Source: Rhodovulum adriaticum (GTDB taxonomy: Bacteria; Pseudomonadota; Alphaproteobacteria; Rhodobacterales; Rhodobacteraceae). Taken from it: a stretch of DNA of 38,509 nucleotides. Made by a program: the position numbers and the translations under genes. A model generated the notes under the pieces. The model was not told the DNA's origin. It worked only from the letters and a program-made list of their open reading frames with translations, and made no database searches. The first letter of the stretch is position 1. Every line of letters starts with the position of its first letter. The DNA is taken from NCBI RefSeq assembly GCF_004345735.1, contig NZ_SLXL01000018.1, positions 1 to 38,509 on the forward strand. The letters run 5' to 3'. Shown in pieces: positions 17,509 through 26,467 of the stretch.

Positions 17509-19257
17509 ATGAGCGACCTGTCCTATGTCCGCAAGGAAATGCTGGCCGAGCAATCGCCGCCGGCAACAGAGATCGGGATAATCGGCTGGCTGCGCGAGAA
17601 CCTGTTTTCCAACTGGTTCAACGGCATCCTGACGGTGCTTTCCCTGGTTTTCATCTATGCCGTCTTTTCGGCCATCCTGCCTTGGCTGCTGCATTCCAGC
17701 TGGACTGCGAACTCGCTGAACGAGTGCCGCCAGCAGGTTGACGCCGCCTATGGCCTGGCCGCAGAGGGGGGCTGCTGGGCGGTGATCCGGGAACGGTACC
17801 TGCAACTGATTTTCGGCTTCTACCCCTCGGATCTGTACTGGCGGCCGCTCCTGGCCTTCGGCGTGGCGCTGGTGGCGCTGGCGCCGGTGCTGTTCACCGG
17901 GCTGCCGCGGCAGATGCTGTGGTTTTCGCCCTTTGCGCCGTTCCTGGTGCCGTGGCTGCTGTGGGGCGGCGCGGTGTGGCTGCCGTTGATGGTCATTGTC
18001 GGCTTTGTGCTGGCCTATGTCGTGACGCGCGTTCTGTCCGCTGTCATGCCGGGGCTGCTGGCGGTTCCGGTGGCGGCGTTGGCGGCGGTGCTGTGGTGGC
18101 TTTATGCCGTGGCGCCGATCAACGACGGCCTGACGGTGTTGATCGCCAACCAGCGCATCGATGCGGTCGCCACGGACATGCGCGAACAGGCGGACCGTCT
18201 GCCGGGCGAAATCGCCGCGCTGGACAGCCGCATCGCGGATCTGCGTGACCAGGTCGCTACAAGCGAGGCGGAAAAGGACGCGCTGTTCGCAGAGCTGGAG
18301 GAAGACCACGGGTCCGAGGCCGCGCGCCAGGCCGTCCTGCAAGCGATTGCCGATCTGCGCGGCCCGCGCGATGCCCTGGCCGCCCTGGAAAAGGAACGGT
18401 TGGGCCTGAACGAGGATCTCAGCCATGCGCGGTCGCTGTTGGCCGGGATCGAAGAATTGCCCGCCCTACGCGAACGGCGTGATGCACTGCTGGCAGAGCA
18501 GCGAATGGCCCGGGGCGAAGAGGCAGAAGAGATCGCCAACCAGCTTGCGACCCTGGACACCCAGATCGCGGGCGTTGTGGACGAGTTGGGCCGCGTCGGC
18601 CTGGTGCCGGTGGAAAGCCGGAAATTCGGCGGCTTCATGCTGTCGATCACGATCGGGCTGGTGGCGATCACCGTGTCGCTGCCGATCGGGGTGATGCTGG
18701 CGCTGGGGCGGCAGTCCAACCTGTTCATTCTGCGCGCAATCTGCGTCGGCTTTATCGAGTTCATCCGCGGCGTGCCGCTGATTACGCTGCTGTTCGTGGC
18801 CTCGGTGCTGCTGAACTACTTCCTGCCGCCGGGCACCAGTTTCGACATCATCCTGCGGGTGATCATCATGGTGACGCTGTTCGCCTCGGCCTACATGGCC
18901 GAGGTGGTCCGCGGCGGTTTGGCCGCCCTGCCCAAGGGCCAGTACGAGGCTGCCGACGCGCTGGGGCTGGACTATTGGAAGGCGCAGCGGTTGATCATCA
19001 TGCCCCAGGCGCTGAAGATCTCTATCCCCGGCATCGTGTCGACCTTCATCGGGATATTCAAGGATACGACCCTGGTGTCGATCATCGGCCTGTTGGACCC
19101 GCTGGGCCTGTCCAACGCCATCCGGGCCAACACCGCGTGGAACGGCATCGTGTGGGAGCTGTACGGCTTCATCGCGCTGATGTTCTTTGTCTTCTGTTTC
19201 TCCATGTCCCGCTACTCGATGTGGCTGGAGCGCAAGCTTCAGACCGGGCACCGCTGA
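17509..19257 (+). CDS. aapM/bztC: amino acid ABC transporter permease (second subunit) with coiled-coil insert
   Basis: The 582-residue permease has several membrane segments in 35-205, then a hydrophilic, strongly charged stretch (about 212-372) full of Glu, Arg, Leu and Ala with heptad-like spacing, and then the conserved transport domain (FIEFIRGVPLITLLF near 418-432; EAA loop ALGLDYWKAQRLIIMPQAL near 484-502). AapM/BztC proteins are usually about 380-435 residues, so roughly 150 residues are extra. The insert falls before the transport domain and should be on one side of the membrane as a helical hairpin or coiled coil. The reading frame is continuous. ATG follows the previous stop by one base, with GGAGCGGTGAG as ribosome site. 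Confidence 0.93.
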   Translation: MSDLSYVRKEMLAEQSPPATEIGIIGWLRENLFSNWFNGILTVLSLVFIYAVFSAILPWLLHSSWTANSLNECRQQVDAAYGLAAEGGCWAVIRERYLQLIFGFYPSDLYWRPLLAFGVALVALAPVLFTGLPRQMLWFSPFAPFLVPWLLWGGAVWLPLMVIVGFVLAYVVTRVLSAVMPGLLAVPVAALAAVLWWLYAVAPINDGLTVLIANQRIDAVATDMREQADRLPGEIAALDSRIADLRDQVATSEAEKDALFAELEEDHGSEAARQAVLQAIADLRGPRDALAALEKERLGLNEDLSHARSLLAGIEELPALRERRDALLAEQRMARGEEAEEIANQLATLDTQIAGVVDELGRVGLVPVESRKFGGFMLSITIGLVAITVSLPIGVMLALGRQSNLFILRAICVGFIEFIRGVPLITLLFVASVLLNYFLPPGTSFDIILRVIIMVTLFASAYMAEVVRGGLAALPKGQYEAADALGLDYWKAQRLIIMPQALKISIPGIVSTFIGIFKDTTLVSIIGLLDPLGLSNAIRANTAWNGIVWELYGFIALMFFVFCFSMSRYSMWLERKLQTGHR

Positions 19258-19269
19258 GGAGGTTTCAAC

Positions 19270-20061
19270 ATGTCTGAACTTGCTACCGACCGCGATATCG
19301 ACCGCTCGAAGATGTCAGTGTCCGAGAACGCTGCCATCGAGATCATCAACATGAACAAGTGGTACGGCGCGTTCCACGTTCTGCGCGACATCAACCTGAC
19401 CATCTACGAGGGTGAGCGGATCGTGGTTTGCGGCCCCTCGGGGTCGGGTAAATCCACGCTGATCCGCTGCATCAACCGGCTGGAGGAACATCAGGCGGGC
19501 AGCATCGTTGTGGACGGGATCGAACTGACCAACGACCTGAAGAACATCGACAAGGTGCGGTCCGAGGTCGGGATGGTGTTCCAGCACTTCAACCTGTTCC
19601 CGCATCTGACGATCCTGGAAAACTGCACGCTTGCGCCGATCTGGGTGCGCAAGGTGCCGAAAAAAGAAGCAGTGGAAACCGCCATGCATTACCTGGAAAA
19701 GGTCAAGATCCCCGAACAGGCCAACAAGTATCCCGGCCAGTTGTCGGGCGGCCAGCAGCAGCGGGTTGCCATCGCGCGCTCGCTCTGCATGAAGCCTCGG
19801 ATCATGCTGTTCGACGAGCCCACCTCGGCGCTGGACCCCGAGATGATCAAAGAGGTTCTGGACACCATGATCGAGCTTGCCGAAGAGGGCATGACCATGA
19901 TCTGCGTCACCCACGAGATGGGCTTTGCCCGGCAGGTGGCGAACCGGGTGATCTTTATGGACCAGGGTCAGATCGTCGAACAGAACGAGCCCGAGGCGTT
20001 CTTCAACAACCCGCAATCGGACCGGACCAAGCTGTTCCTCAGCCAGATCCTGGGCCACTGA
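19270..20061 (+). CDS. aapP/bztD: amino acid ABC transporter ATP-binding protein
   Basis: The 263-residue ATPase has Walker [10 protein letters not shown] (about 56-64), Q-loop FQHFNLFP, signature [14 protein letters not shown] (about 158-171), Walker [15 protein letters not shown] and the switch His in VTHEMGFA. It powers the AapQM/BztBC permease from the cytosol. GAGGAGG lies before the ATG at 19270; a second in-frame ATG is 14 codons on, but the first has the better ribosome site. A terminator follows. Confidence 0.97.
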   Translation: MSELATDRDIDRSKMSVSENAAIEIINMNKWYGAFHVLRDINLTIYEGERIVVCGPSGSGKSTLIRCINRLEEHQAGSIVVDGIELTNDLKNIDKVRSEVGMVFQHFNLFPHLTILENCTLAPIWVRKVPKKEAVETAMHYLEKVKIPEQANKYPGQLSGGQQQRVAIARSLCMKPRIMLFDEPTSALDPEMIKEVLDTMIELAEEGMTMICVTHEMGFARQVANRVIFMDQGQIVEQNEPEAFFNNPQSDRTKLFLSQILGH

Positions 20062-20083
20062 ACGCGATCCCTTTCCGGGGATG

Positions 20084-20117
20084 AAGGGGCGCCCTTTCGG
20101 GCGCCCCTTGTCGTCTT
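20084..20117 (+). terminator. terminator of the amino acid transporter operon
   Basis: AAGGGGCGCCC (20084-20094) pairs perfectly with GGGCGCCCCTT (20099-20109), followed by GTCGTCTTTGT. The tail is only modestly T-rich but the stem is very strong and ends the operon 22 bases after the last stop. Confidence 0.75.
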
Positions 20118-20269
20118 TGTCCCCCCGCCTGTCGTGTTTCCCACGAAAGCGCTGGCATTTGCGGCGCTCCGGGCTGGCATGCTCGCTGCTTCCCAATGGG
20201 TGGAAACGGGCGACCGGTTCGAACCAGACACGCGCCGCCCCCGGGCGGCCAGACAAGGACAGACGCGAT

Positions 20270-20641
20270 ATGGCAATTGTGACCTTCACCTCCCCGATGA
20301 TGCACAAGGACAAGGCGGTCTACGCCGTTGCAGGCGACACCAAGACCATCCTCGCCCTGGCCGAGGAGAACAGGATCCCGATCCCCTTCGAATGCCGCGA
20401 CGGGAATTGCGCCTCTTGCCTGATCGAGGTGAGCTACGACAATCCCGAGAGCAAGAAGGCGATCATGCTGACCGAGAAGGAAAAGACGACCCTGAAGGAG
20501 CTGGGCAAGATCACCGCCGACGAAATCGAGAACGCCGAGGTCAACGACATGCCGCCGCGTTACCGGCTGGCCTGCCAGTTCATCGCGCGGGATGAGGATG
20601 TGACCATCAGCTTTAGCGGCACGCCCGGCGGCTCTGACTGA
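20270..20641 (+). CDS. 2Fe-2S ferredoxin-like protein
   Basis: The 123-residue protein has the plant-type cluster motif CRDGNCASC (first three ligands, CX4CX2C, about 41-49) and a final cysteine in RLACQF. The spacing between third and fourth cysteine is 51 residues, rather than about 29-35 as in chloroplast-type ferredoxins, because of a charged helical insert (TEKEKTTLKELG...ADEIENAE). It should carry electrons in the cytosol; the partner is unknown. The ATG at 20270 follows AAGGACAGACGCGAT. It stands alone behind the transporter terminator and converges on a reverse-strand gene. Confidence 0.87.
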   Translation: MAIVTFTSPMMHKDKAVYAVAGDTKTILALAEENRIPIPFECRDGNCASCLIEVSYDNPESKKAIMLTEKEKTTLKELGKITADEIENAEVNDMPPRYRLACQFIARDEDVTISFSGTPGGSD

Positions 20642-20725
20642 GCGGCGGATTTTCTTGTGCAAATCCGGGGTCCGGCCGCGCGACGGCCGGGCCGGTGGGG
20701 ATTGGCGGCAAGATGCAGGCGGGGC

Positions 20726-21232
20726 TCAGCCCTCCAGATCCTTGGGCGTGATGAAGGTAACGGCGGTGCCGGTGCCAAAGCTGACCGCGCTCCAGTCCTC
20801 GGCCTCGAAATCGGCGACAAGGGTGGCGCAGGTTGGGTAGCGGTCGAACCGGGCGCTTTGCGGCGGTTTGCGCAGCAGGCGTGCGGCGAACTCGCCGATG
20901 CCGGGGTTATGGCCCAGCATCAGCACCGGGCTGGCCGCGCAACCGTTGAGCGCCTCAAGCATGCGCTCGGCGCTGGCGTGGTACAGGCCCGGGTCGCGGC
21001 GCATCACGGTCGCCTCGCCTAGGGCGGGGGCCATGCAGTCCCAGGTTTCCAGCGTGCGCCGCGCGGTAGAGCTGAGCACCTCGGCGGGGAAATAGCCCTG
21101 CCCGGCCAGCCAGGCGCCGATTTTCGGCGCGGCATCGCGGCCACGGGCGTTCAATTTGCGATCATGGTCGTCCTGCAGGGGGTCGTCCCAGGCGGACTTG
21201 GCGTGACGGATCAGGATCAGGCGCAACGTCAT
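20726..21232 (-). CDS. SixA-like histidine phosphatase
   Basis: The 168-residue protein belongs to the histidine phosphatase (phosphoglycerate mutase-like) superfamily. The phosphohistidine motif LIRHAKS has R9 and H10; the second catalytic His is in MLGHNPGI. Short SixA-type members remove phosphate from phosphohistidine proteins in E. coli; the actual substrate here is unknown. ATG at 21232 lies opposite an untranscribed gap before argB. Its 3' end faces the ferredoxin gene. Confidence 0.87.
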   Translation of the reverse strand: MTLRLILIRHAKSAWDDPLQDDHDRKLNARGRDAAPKIGAWLAGQGYFPAEVLSSTARRTLETWDCMAPALGEATVMRRDPGLYHASAERMLEALNGCAASPVLMLGHNPGIGEFAARLLRKPPQSARFDRYPTCATLVADFEAEDWSAVSFGTGTAVTFITPKDLEG

Positions 21233-21293
21233 CTCGGCGGCGGTTTCCCTGCGGCGTGAACGGGGTCATCCTGTCACGGCTTGGCGGTGGCGG

Positions 21294-22166
21294 CTAGTCC
21301 CTGGGCGCGCGGATCAGCGAGCCCGCCCCATGATCGGTGAAAAGTTCCAGCAGGCAGGCATTGGGCGCGCGCCCGTCCAGGATCACCACCGCGCGCACAC
21401 CCCCGGCGATGGCGGCCAGCGCGGTTTCGGTCTTGGGGATCATGCCGCCGGCGATGATCCCGGCCTCTGTCAATTCGCGGATATGGTCCGGGCTCAGTTC
21501 GGTCACGACCTCGCCGCTGGCATCCTTGACACCCGCGACATCGGTCAGCAGCAGCAGGCGGTCGGCCTTCAGCGCGGCGGCGACGGCCCCGGCGGCGGTG
21601 TCGCCGTTGACGTTGAAGGTTTCGCCATTGCGCCCGGCGCCCAGGGGGGCGACCACCGGGATCATCCCGGCCTCGAACAGCTTGTGCAGGACGGCCGGGT
21701 TGACGTCTGCGGGGGTGCCGACAAAGCCCAGCGACGGATCGGTCTGGTCGCAGGTCATCAGCCCGCCATCCTTGCCCGACAGGCCCACGGCGCGGCCGCC
21801 CTGGTCGTTGATCGCCTGCACGATGCGTTTGTTCACCCGGCCCGACAGGACCATTTCCACCACCTCGACGGTGGCCGCGTCGGTCACGCGTTTGCCGCGG
21901 ACGAATTCCGATTCGACGCCCAGACGCGACAGCATCTCGTTGATCATGGGGCCGCCGCCATGGACGACGACCGGGTTGACGCCGACCTGTCGCATCAGCA
22001 CCACGTCGCGGGCAAAGCTTTCCATCTCGGCGTCATCGCCCATGGCGTGGCCGCCGAACTTGATGACGACGATGGCGCCGGTATAGCGCTGCAGGTAGGG
22101 AAGCGCCTCGGACAGGGTCCGGGCGGTGGCGATCCAGTCGCGGTTCATGGCGGTCTGCTTTTTCAT
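21294..22166 (-). CDS. argB: acetylglutamate kinase
   Basis: The 290-residue cytosolic enzyme phosphorylates N-acetylglutamate in arginine synthesis. The [11 protein letters not shown] loop (about 32-42, Lys 36), the VVVHGGGP substrate loop, FVRGKRVTD and [16 protein letters not shown] are all present. The start ATG at 22166 matches the usual family length; a second in-frame ATG (22148) six codons later is possible. The SDR gene reads away on the other strand. No ArgR-box-like site was recognised. Confidence 0.96.
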   Translation of the reverse strand: MKKQTAMNRDWIATARTLSEALPYLQRYTGAIVVIKFGGHAMGDDAEMESFARDVVLMRQVGVNPVVVHGGGPMINEMLSRLGVESEFVRGKRVTDAATVEVVEMVLSGRVNKRIVQAINDQGGRAVGLSGKDGGLMTCDQTDPSLGFVGTPADVNPAVLHKLFEAGMIPVVAPLGAGRNGETFNVNGDTAAGAVAAALKADRLLLLTDVAGVKDASGEVVTELSPDHIRELTEAGIIAGGMIPKTETALAAIAGGVRAVVILDGRAPNACLLELFTDHGAGSLIRAPRD

Positions 22167-22277
22167 GCGGGCGGTCCGTGTTCTGGCCCCGTGTGTTATC
22201 TCGCGACCGGGCATGTGCCAAGGGTGATTGTGTTTTTGCTGCGGCTGCATAGGCTGCGACCGAAAGGAGACGAGGTC

Positions 22278-23009
22278 ATGGAGCAGAAGATTCTCTTGCT
22301 GACGGGGGCCAGTCGCGGCATCGGGCATGCGACGGTCAAACGCTTCTCGGCCGAGGGGTGGCGGGTGCTGACCTGTTCGCGCCGCCCCTTCGATCCGCGC
22401 TGCCCCTGGCCGGGCGGGGCCGAGGACCACGTTCAGATCGACCTGTCCGACGCCGCCGCCACCATGCGCGGGATCGAGGTTGTGCGCGGCAAGCTGAAGG
22501 CGGGCAAGCTGCATGCGCTGGTCAACAACGCCGCGATCATGCCCCGGGACGAGGAAGGCGGACGCCTGAACACGCTGGACACGGACATGCATGACTGGGG
22601 CAAGGTGTTCAACGTAAACTTCTTTGCCTCGATCGTTCTGGCGCGGGGGTTGCAGGACGAACTGGTCGCCGCGGGGGGCGCGGTGGTCAATGTCACCTCT
22701 ATCGCGGGCAGCCGGGTGCACCCCGTGGCGGGGGCCGCCTATGCCACGTCCAAGGCCGCGCTGGCCGCCCTGACCCGTGAAATGGCCCATGATTTCGGGC
22801 CGCTGGGTGTGCGCGTCAATGCCATCGCCCCGGGCGAGGTGGAGGGCATCCCGCCCGGCCCGGAAACGGATCGCATCGTGGCCGAACTGCCCCTGGGCCG
22901 GCTGGCCCGCACCGAAGAGGTGGCCAACGCGATCTATTTCCTGTGCTCTGACCAGGCCAGCTATGTCACCGGCGCCGAGATGGAGGTCAACGGCGGGCAG
23001 CACGTCTGA
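22278..23009 (+). CDS. SDR-family oxidoreductase
   Basis: This 243-residue classical short-chain dehydrogenase has the cofactor motif TGASRGIG (9-16), NNAA, catalytic Ser in VTSIAGS, Y155 and K159 in YATSK, and a C-terminal [13 protein letters not shown] typical of FabG-like enzymes. It would reduce or oxidise a carbonyl or alcohol with NAD(P)H; the substrate is unknown. AAAGGAGACGAGGTC gives a strong ribosome site. It is the only forward gene in the 20.7-28.1 kb block, divergent from argB and convergent with engB three bases after its stop. Confidence 0.92.
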   Translation: MEQKILLLTGASRGIGHATVKRFSAEGWRVLTCSRRPFDPRCPWPGGAEDHVQIDLSDAAATMRGIEVVRGKLKAGKLHALVNNAAIMPRDEEGGRLNTLDTDMHDWGKVFNVNFFASIVLARGLQDELVAAGGAVVNVTSIAGSRVHPVAGAAYATSKAALAALTREMAHDFGPLGVRVNAIAPGEVEGIPPGPETDRIVAELPLGRLARTEEVANAIYFLCSDQASYVTGAEMEVNGGQHV

Positions 23010-23012
23010 GGA

Positions 23013-23666
23013 TCAGGCGATCCCGGCGATGATGGCGCGCAAGGTGGCGATCCCGTCGCCCTTTTCCGAAGAGGTCAGCACCAGCTCGGGAAAGGCCGCC
23101 GGGTGTTTCGCCAGCTTTTCGCGCACCTGCGCCAACACGCGCGTGCGGTCCTTTTCCTTGACCTTGTCGGCCTTGGTCAGGACGACCTGGAAATTCACCG
23201 CGGCCCCGTCCAGCAAGGACATGATTTCCGCGTCCACCGGTTTCACCCCGTGGCGCGCATCAATCAGCACAAAGGCCCGGCGAAGGCTGGCCCGACCCGC
23301 CAGATAGGCCTTCAGCAGGCGCTGCCAGCGTTCCACAACAGCGACAGGCGCCTCGGCATAGCCATAGCCGGGTAGGTCGACCATGTAATACTGATCGCCC
23401 AGCGTGAAGTAGTTGATTTCCTGGGTCCGGCCCGGCGTGTTCGACGCCCGCGCCAGCCCCTTGCGTCCGGTCAGCGCGTTGATCAGGCTGGACTTGCCCA
23501 CGTTGGACCGCCCGGCAAAGCAGATTTCCGGCCGGTCGTCGGGCGGCAGCCCGTCCATCGCGACGACGCCTTTCAGGAAATCCACCGGCCCGGCGAACAG
23601 CTTGCGCCCGCGTTCGGCGGCCACCGGCTCGGGTGCTTCGGCCAGGGGGAAGGGAAGGGGGCTCAC
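23013..23666 (-). CDS. engB: ribosome biogenesis GTPase YihA/EngB
   Basis: The 217-residue GTPase has G1 GRSNVGKSS (52-60), G2/switch NTPGRTQEINYF, G3 DLPGYGYAE and G4 TKADK. It assists 50S subunit assembly. The start is taken as GTG at 23666 because GTGA overlaps the MOSC stop, the coupled arrangement seen repeatedly here; a longer in-frame reading upstream is a shadow of the MOSC gene. It is the last gene of the yidC-MOSC-engB row. Confidence 0.93.
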   Translation of the reverse strand: MSPLPFPLAEAPEPVAAERGRKLFAGPVDFLKGVVAMDGLPPDDRPEICFAGRSNVGKSSLINALTGRKGLARASNTPGRTQEINYFTLGDQYYMVDLPGYGYAEAPVAVVERWQRLLKAYLAGRASLRRAFVLIDARHGVKPVDAEIMSLLDGAAVNFQVVLTKADKVKEKDRTRVLAQVREKLAKHPAAFPELVLTSSEKGDGIATLRAIIAGIA

Positions 23667-24409
23667 AGCAACTCCAGCGTATCGGTCAGCGCGACGCGGC
23701 CCGGGGCCACCACCACGGCATAGACGCCCAGATCGGTATGGCCCCACTGGTCCTGCAACACGCCCAGGGTGTCGGTGTCTATGGTGCCGGTGTCGGGGTT
23801 GGTCATGGTCGCCTTGCACCGCCCGATCCGTTCGCGCACTTCCAGCTCGGCCTCGCCCAGGCGCAGGCGGCGGCCGATCCAGTCGAATTCCTCGAAGGGG
23901 GCGGTCCCCTCCACCCAGAAATTGCCGCGAAAGCGCAGGGGCGACAGATCACGGCCCGCCGCGTCCGACAGCGCCCGCAGCGACGACATCCCCAGGATGC
24001 TGACCGAGGGGAAGGGGCTGTCGGTCATCCCCCGCCCCGGCACCCGCACCACCCGGGCCGAGGCCGCGCGATCGGCGGGCATCAACGGCGCCACCCAATC
24101 CAGAAAGGTTGCGGCCTCACGGTCGGGGGAAAACGTCAGATCGGGGCGGTCGGGATGGGTCAGGGTGACCGTTTCGCGCGCCTCGTCCAACCGGGCCTTG
24201 ATCGCCATCAGTTTCGGCGCCTTCGCCCCGCGCGAAAAATTCGCGCAGGGCGCCCAGTCTTGCCCGTCGGTCTTGGCCACCTCGTGCGCGACGGCCCATG
24301 TCCGGTCCCAGGGCATGGTCTGCCCGGCCTTCAGCGTCACCGCCTCCAGCGCCTCGGCGCCGTGCCCCTTGATGGGGTGGCGCCAGATGGCGGCCAGCCG
24401 CGCGGTCAT
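23663..24409 (-). CDS. MOSC-domain protein
   Basis: The 248-residue protein has an N-terminal beta-barrel part (IWRHPIKGHGAEAL, about 8-21) and a MOSC domain with FRGNFWVEG, IGRRLRLGEAELEV and the conserved Cys in RIGRCKATMTNPDTG (about 195-209). MOSC proteins handle molybdenum-cofactor-bound sulfur or reduce N-hydroxylated compounds; the substrate cannot be stated. Its start overlaps the yidC stop (ATGA) and its stop overlaps the engB start (GTGA), so all three are translationally coupled. Confidence 0.9.
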   Translation of the reverse strand: MTARLAAIWRHPIKGHGAEALEAVTLKAGQTMPWDRTWAVAHEVAKTDGQDWAPCANFSRGAKAPKLMAIKARLDEARETVTLTHPDRPDLTFSPDREAATFLDWVAPLMPADRAASARVVRVPGRGMTDSPFPSVSILGMSSLRALSDAAGRDLSPLRFRGNFWVEGTAPFEEFDWIGRRLRLGEAELEVRERIGRCKATMTNPDTGTIDTDTLGVLQDQWGHTDLGVYAVVVAPGRVALTDTLELL

Positions 24410-26244
24410 TTCTTGTCCGGTTCAGGCTTGGCGCGCTTGAAGCTGGACTTGATGTTGCCGAACACGTCCGGTTTGTACCCGTGGCTGCGCATGATCGCGT
24501 ATTGCTGGATGAAGGTGATCGTGTTGTTCGCGATCCAGTACAGCACCAGCCCGCTGGCAAAGCCACCCAGCATGAACATGAACACCCAGGGCAGCCAGGC
24601 AAAGACCATCGCCTGTGTCGGGTCGGTCGGCGTCGGGTTCAGCTTTTGCTGCAACCACATCGAGATGCCCAGCAGCAGCGGGAACAGCCCGATGAAGATC
24701 AGCGCCAGGAAGCTGCCCGCTTCCGGTGCCGCCCAGGGCAGCAGGCCGAACAGGTTGAAGATCGAGGACGGGTCAGGCGCCGACAGATCCTTGATCCAGC
24801 CGATCCAGGGCGCGTGGCGCAATTCGATCGTGACGAAGATCACCTTGTAAAGCGAAAAGAAGACAGGGATCTGCACAAAGAGCGGCAAGCAGCCCGCGGC
24901 GGGGTTCACCTGCTCTTTCTTGTAAAGCGCCATCATCTCTTGCTGCAGCTTCTGGCGGTCGTCGCCGCAGCGTTCCTTCAGCTCCTCCATCTTGGGCTGA
25001 AGTTCCTTCATCTTCGCCATCGAGGTGTAGGACTTGTAGGCTAGCGGCAGCAGGATCGCCTTGATGATCAGGGTCAGGCCGATGATCGCCCAGCCCATCG
25101 AACCGGGAATGCCCAGATTGGCGAAGGCCCCGTTCAGCCAGTGCAGCAGCCAGAAAATCGGCTTGGTAAAGAAGAAGAACCAGCCCCAGTCGATCGAGTC
25201 GATGAAGCGGAAGATGCCCTTGTCGGTCTCGTACTCGCGGATGGTTTCCCATTCCTTGGCGCCGGCGAACAGCATCGTGTCGGCGGTGGCCGCGGTGCCG
25301 GGGGCGACCGTGATCAGCGGCAGGCGGGATTCGACCTGGTAGATATCCGCACCGTCCACGTATTTCGCGACCGAGGTGAACCGCTGCCCCGGCGAGGGGA
25401 TCAGCGTGGTCATCCAGTACTTGTCCGTGAACCCGATCCAGCCGTTTTCCTCCACCGGCGCGATTTCGGCCAGGGCGGCCTCGCGGTCGACGAAATCCAT
25501 GTCGCGCATGTCGCCGTAGTCGATCTCGCTCAGCTCCGTGTCGGTCTGGCGGACCACGCCCTCGTGCAGGATGAAGAAGCGCGAGGTTTCAGGCTCGCCA
25601 TGGCGGGCGACGATGCCGTAGGGCGCCAGGCGCACGGTTTCGCCGGTGGTGTTTTCCACGCTTTGCGATACGGTGAACAGATAATCCTGGTCCACGCTGA
25701 TCGTGCGACGGAAAATCAGCCCCTCGCCATTGTCCCAACGCAGCGTCACCGGGGCATCGACGTCCAGCGTATCGCCGCTCTCCACGGTCCAGACGGTGCT
25801 GGCGCCGGGCACATCCTCATAGGCCAGTTGGCCCGCCGGCGCCCAGCCATAGAGCGCGTAATAGGGTTTTTCGCTGCCGACCGGCGCCAGCAGGGACACC
25901 AGCTCGGAATCGGGGTCAAGCGTTTCGCGGTAGTCCTTCAGGGCAAGCTGGTCGATACGCCCCCCCAAAAGCGAGATCGAGCCGGTCAGCCGCGGCGTGT
26001 CAATCTCCAGCCGGGCCGCCGGATCGGCAGGCGCGGCGGGGGCTGCCGTTTCCGGCGCGGCGGCCGGCGGTGTGGGCGCAACCCCCGGCAGGGCGGGCGC
26101 CCCGGCGACCCCGCTTTCGGCGGCGATGGTTTCGGTGGGCGGCAGCGTCTCTTGTTCTGGCGGCGGGAACAACAGGAACCAGACCAGGATCACGAGGAAA
26201 CTAAGCGCGGTTGCGAGGATGAGGTTCTTGTTCTGATCGTCCAT
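24406..26244 (-). CDS. yidC: membrane protein insertase YidC
   Basis: The 612-residue inner-membrane protein has an N-terminal membrane helix (about 8-24), a Pro/Ala-rich linker, a large periplasmic beta domain (about 75-355) and the conserved insertase domain with LPLAYKSYTSMAKMKELQPK (about 398-417) and NPAAGCLPLFVQIPVFFSLY (about 446-465), ending in a basic tail. It inserts and folds membrane proteins alone or with Sec. It is preceded by ttcA and a 223-base gap with an inverted repeat, and coupled to the MOSC gene behind it. Confidence 0.97.
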   Translation of the reverse strand: MDDQNKNLILATALSFLVILVWFLLFPPPEQETLPPTETIAAESGVAGAPALPGVAPTPPAAAPETAAPAAPADPAARLEIDTPRLTGSISLLGGRIDQLALKDYRETLDPDSELVSLLAPVGSEKPYYALYGWAPAGQLAYEDVPGASTVWTVESGDTLDVDAPVTLRWDNGEGLIFRRTISVDQDYLFTVSQSVENTTGETVRLAPYGIVARHGEPETSRFFILHEGVVRQTDTELSEIDYGDMRDMDFVDREAALAEIAPVEENGWIGFTDKYWMTTLIPSPGQRFTSVAKYVDGADIYQVESRLPLITVAPGTAATADTMLFAGAKEWETIREYETDKGIFRFIDSIDWGWFFFFTKPIFWLLHWLNGAFANLGIPGSMGWAIIGLTLIIKAILLPLAYKSYTSMAKMKELQPKMEELKERCGDDRQKLQQEMMALYKKEQVNPAAGCLPLFVQIPVFFSLYKVIFVTIELRHAPWIGWIKDLSAPDPSSIFNLFGLLPWAAPEAGSFLALIFIGLFPLLLGISMWLQQKLNPTPTDPTQAMVFAWLPWVFMFMLGGFASGLVLYWIANNTITFIQQYAIMRSHGYKPDVFGNIKSSFKRAKPEPDKK

Positions 26245-26384
26245 AACGGGCCGCCAGCCTTTGCCTGAGGAAGGTCGGGTTGGTTCAACAGAACGCGGCC
26301 CCCGAGGTCAAGCTGTTTTCCCGACGCATGAGGCCCACGCCCGCCCTTGCCCGGCCCGCGCGCCTGCGATGTCGGTGGCGCCAT

Positions 26385-26438
26385 GGGTATTTGGGCCAAG
26401 AAGAAGACCGATGTACCTTCTTCTTGGGAAAAATACCC
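26385..26438. repeat. inverted repeat of the GGGTATTT-CCAAGAAGAAG motif
   Basis: GGGTATTTGGGCCAAG with AAGAAG (26385-26406) is answered by CCTTCTTCTTGGGAAAAA with TACCC (26416-26438) on the same strand, giving a near-perfect stem of about 21 bases around ACCGATGTA. It lies in the ttcA-yidC gap. On the reverse strand it could end ttcA transcription, and its arms match the single motif at 11942-11966. Confidence 0.8.
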
Positions 26439-26467
26439 AATTTCCCGACGCGGCCACGGGCGCGGCG

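Noticed and set aside
23667-23819. Longer EngB reading upstream of 23666
   Set aside because: The extra residues are His/Arg-rich shadow of the MOSC gene, and EngB relatives begin just before the RKLF segment.
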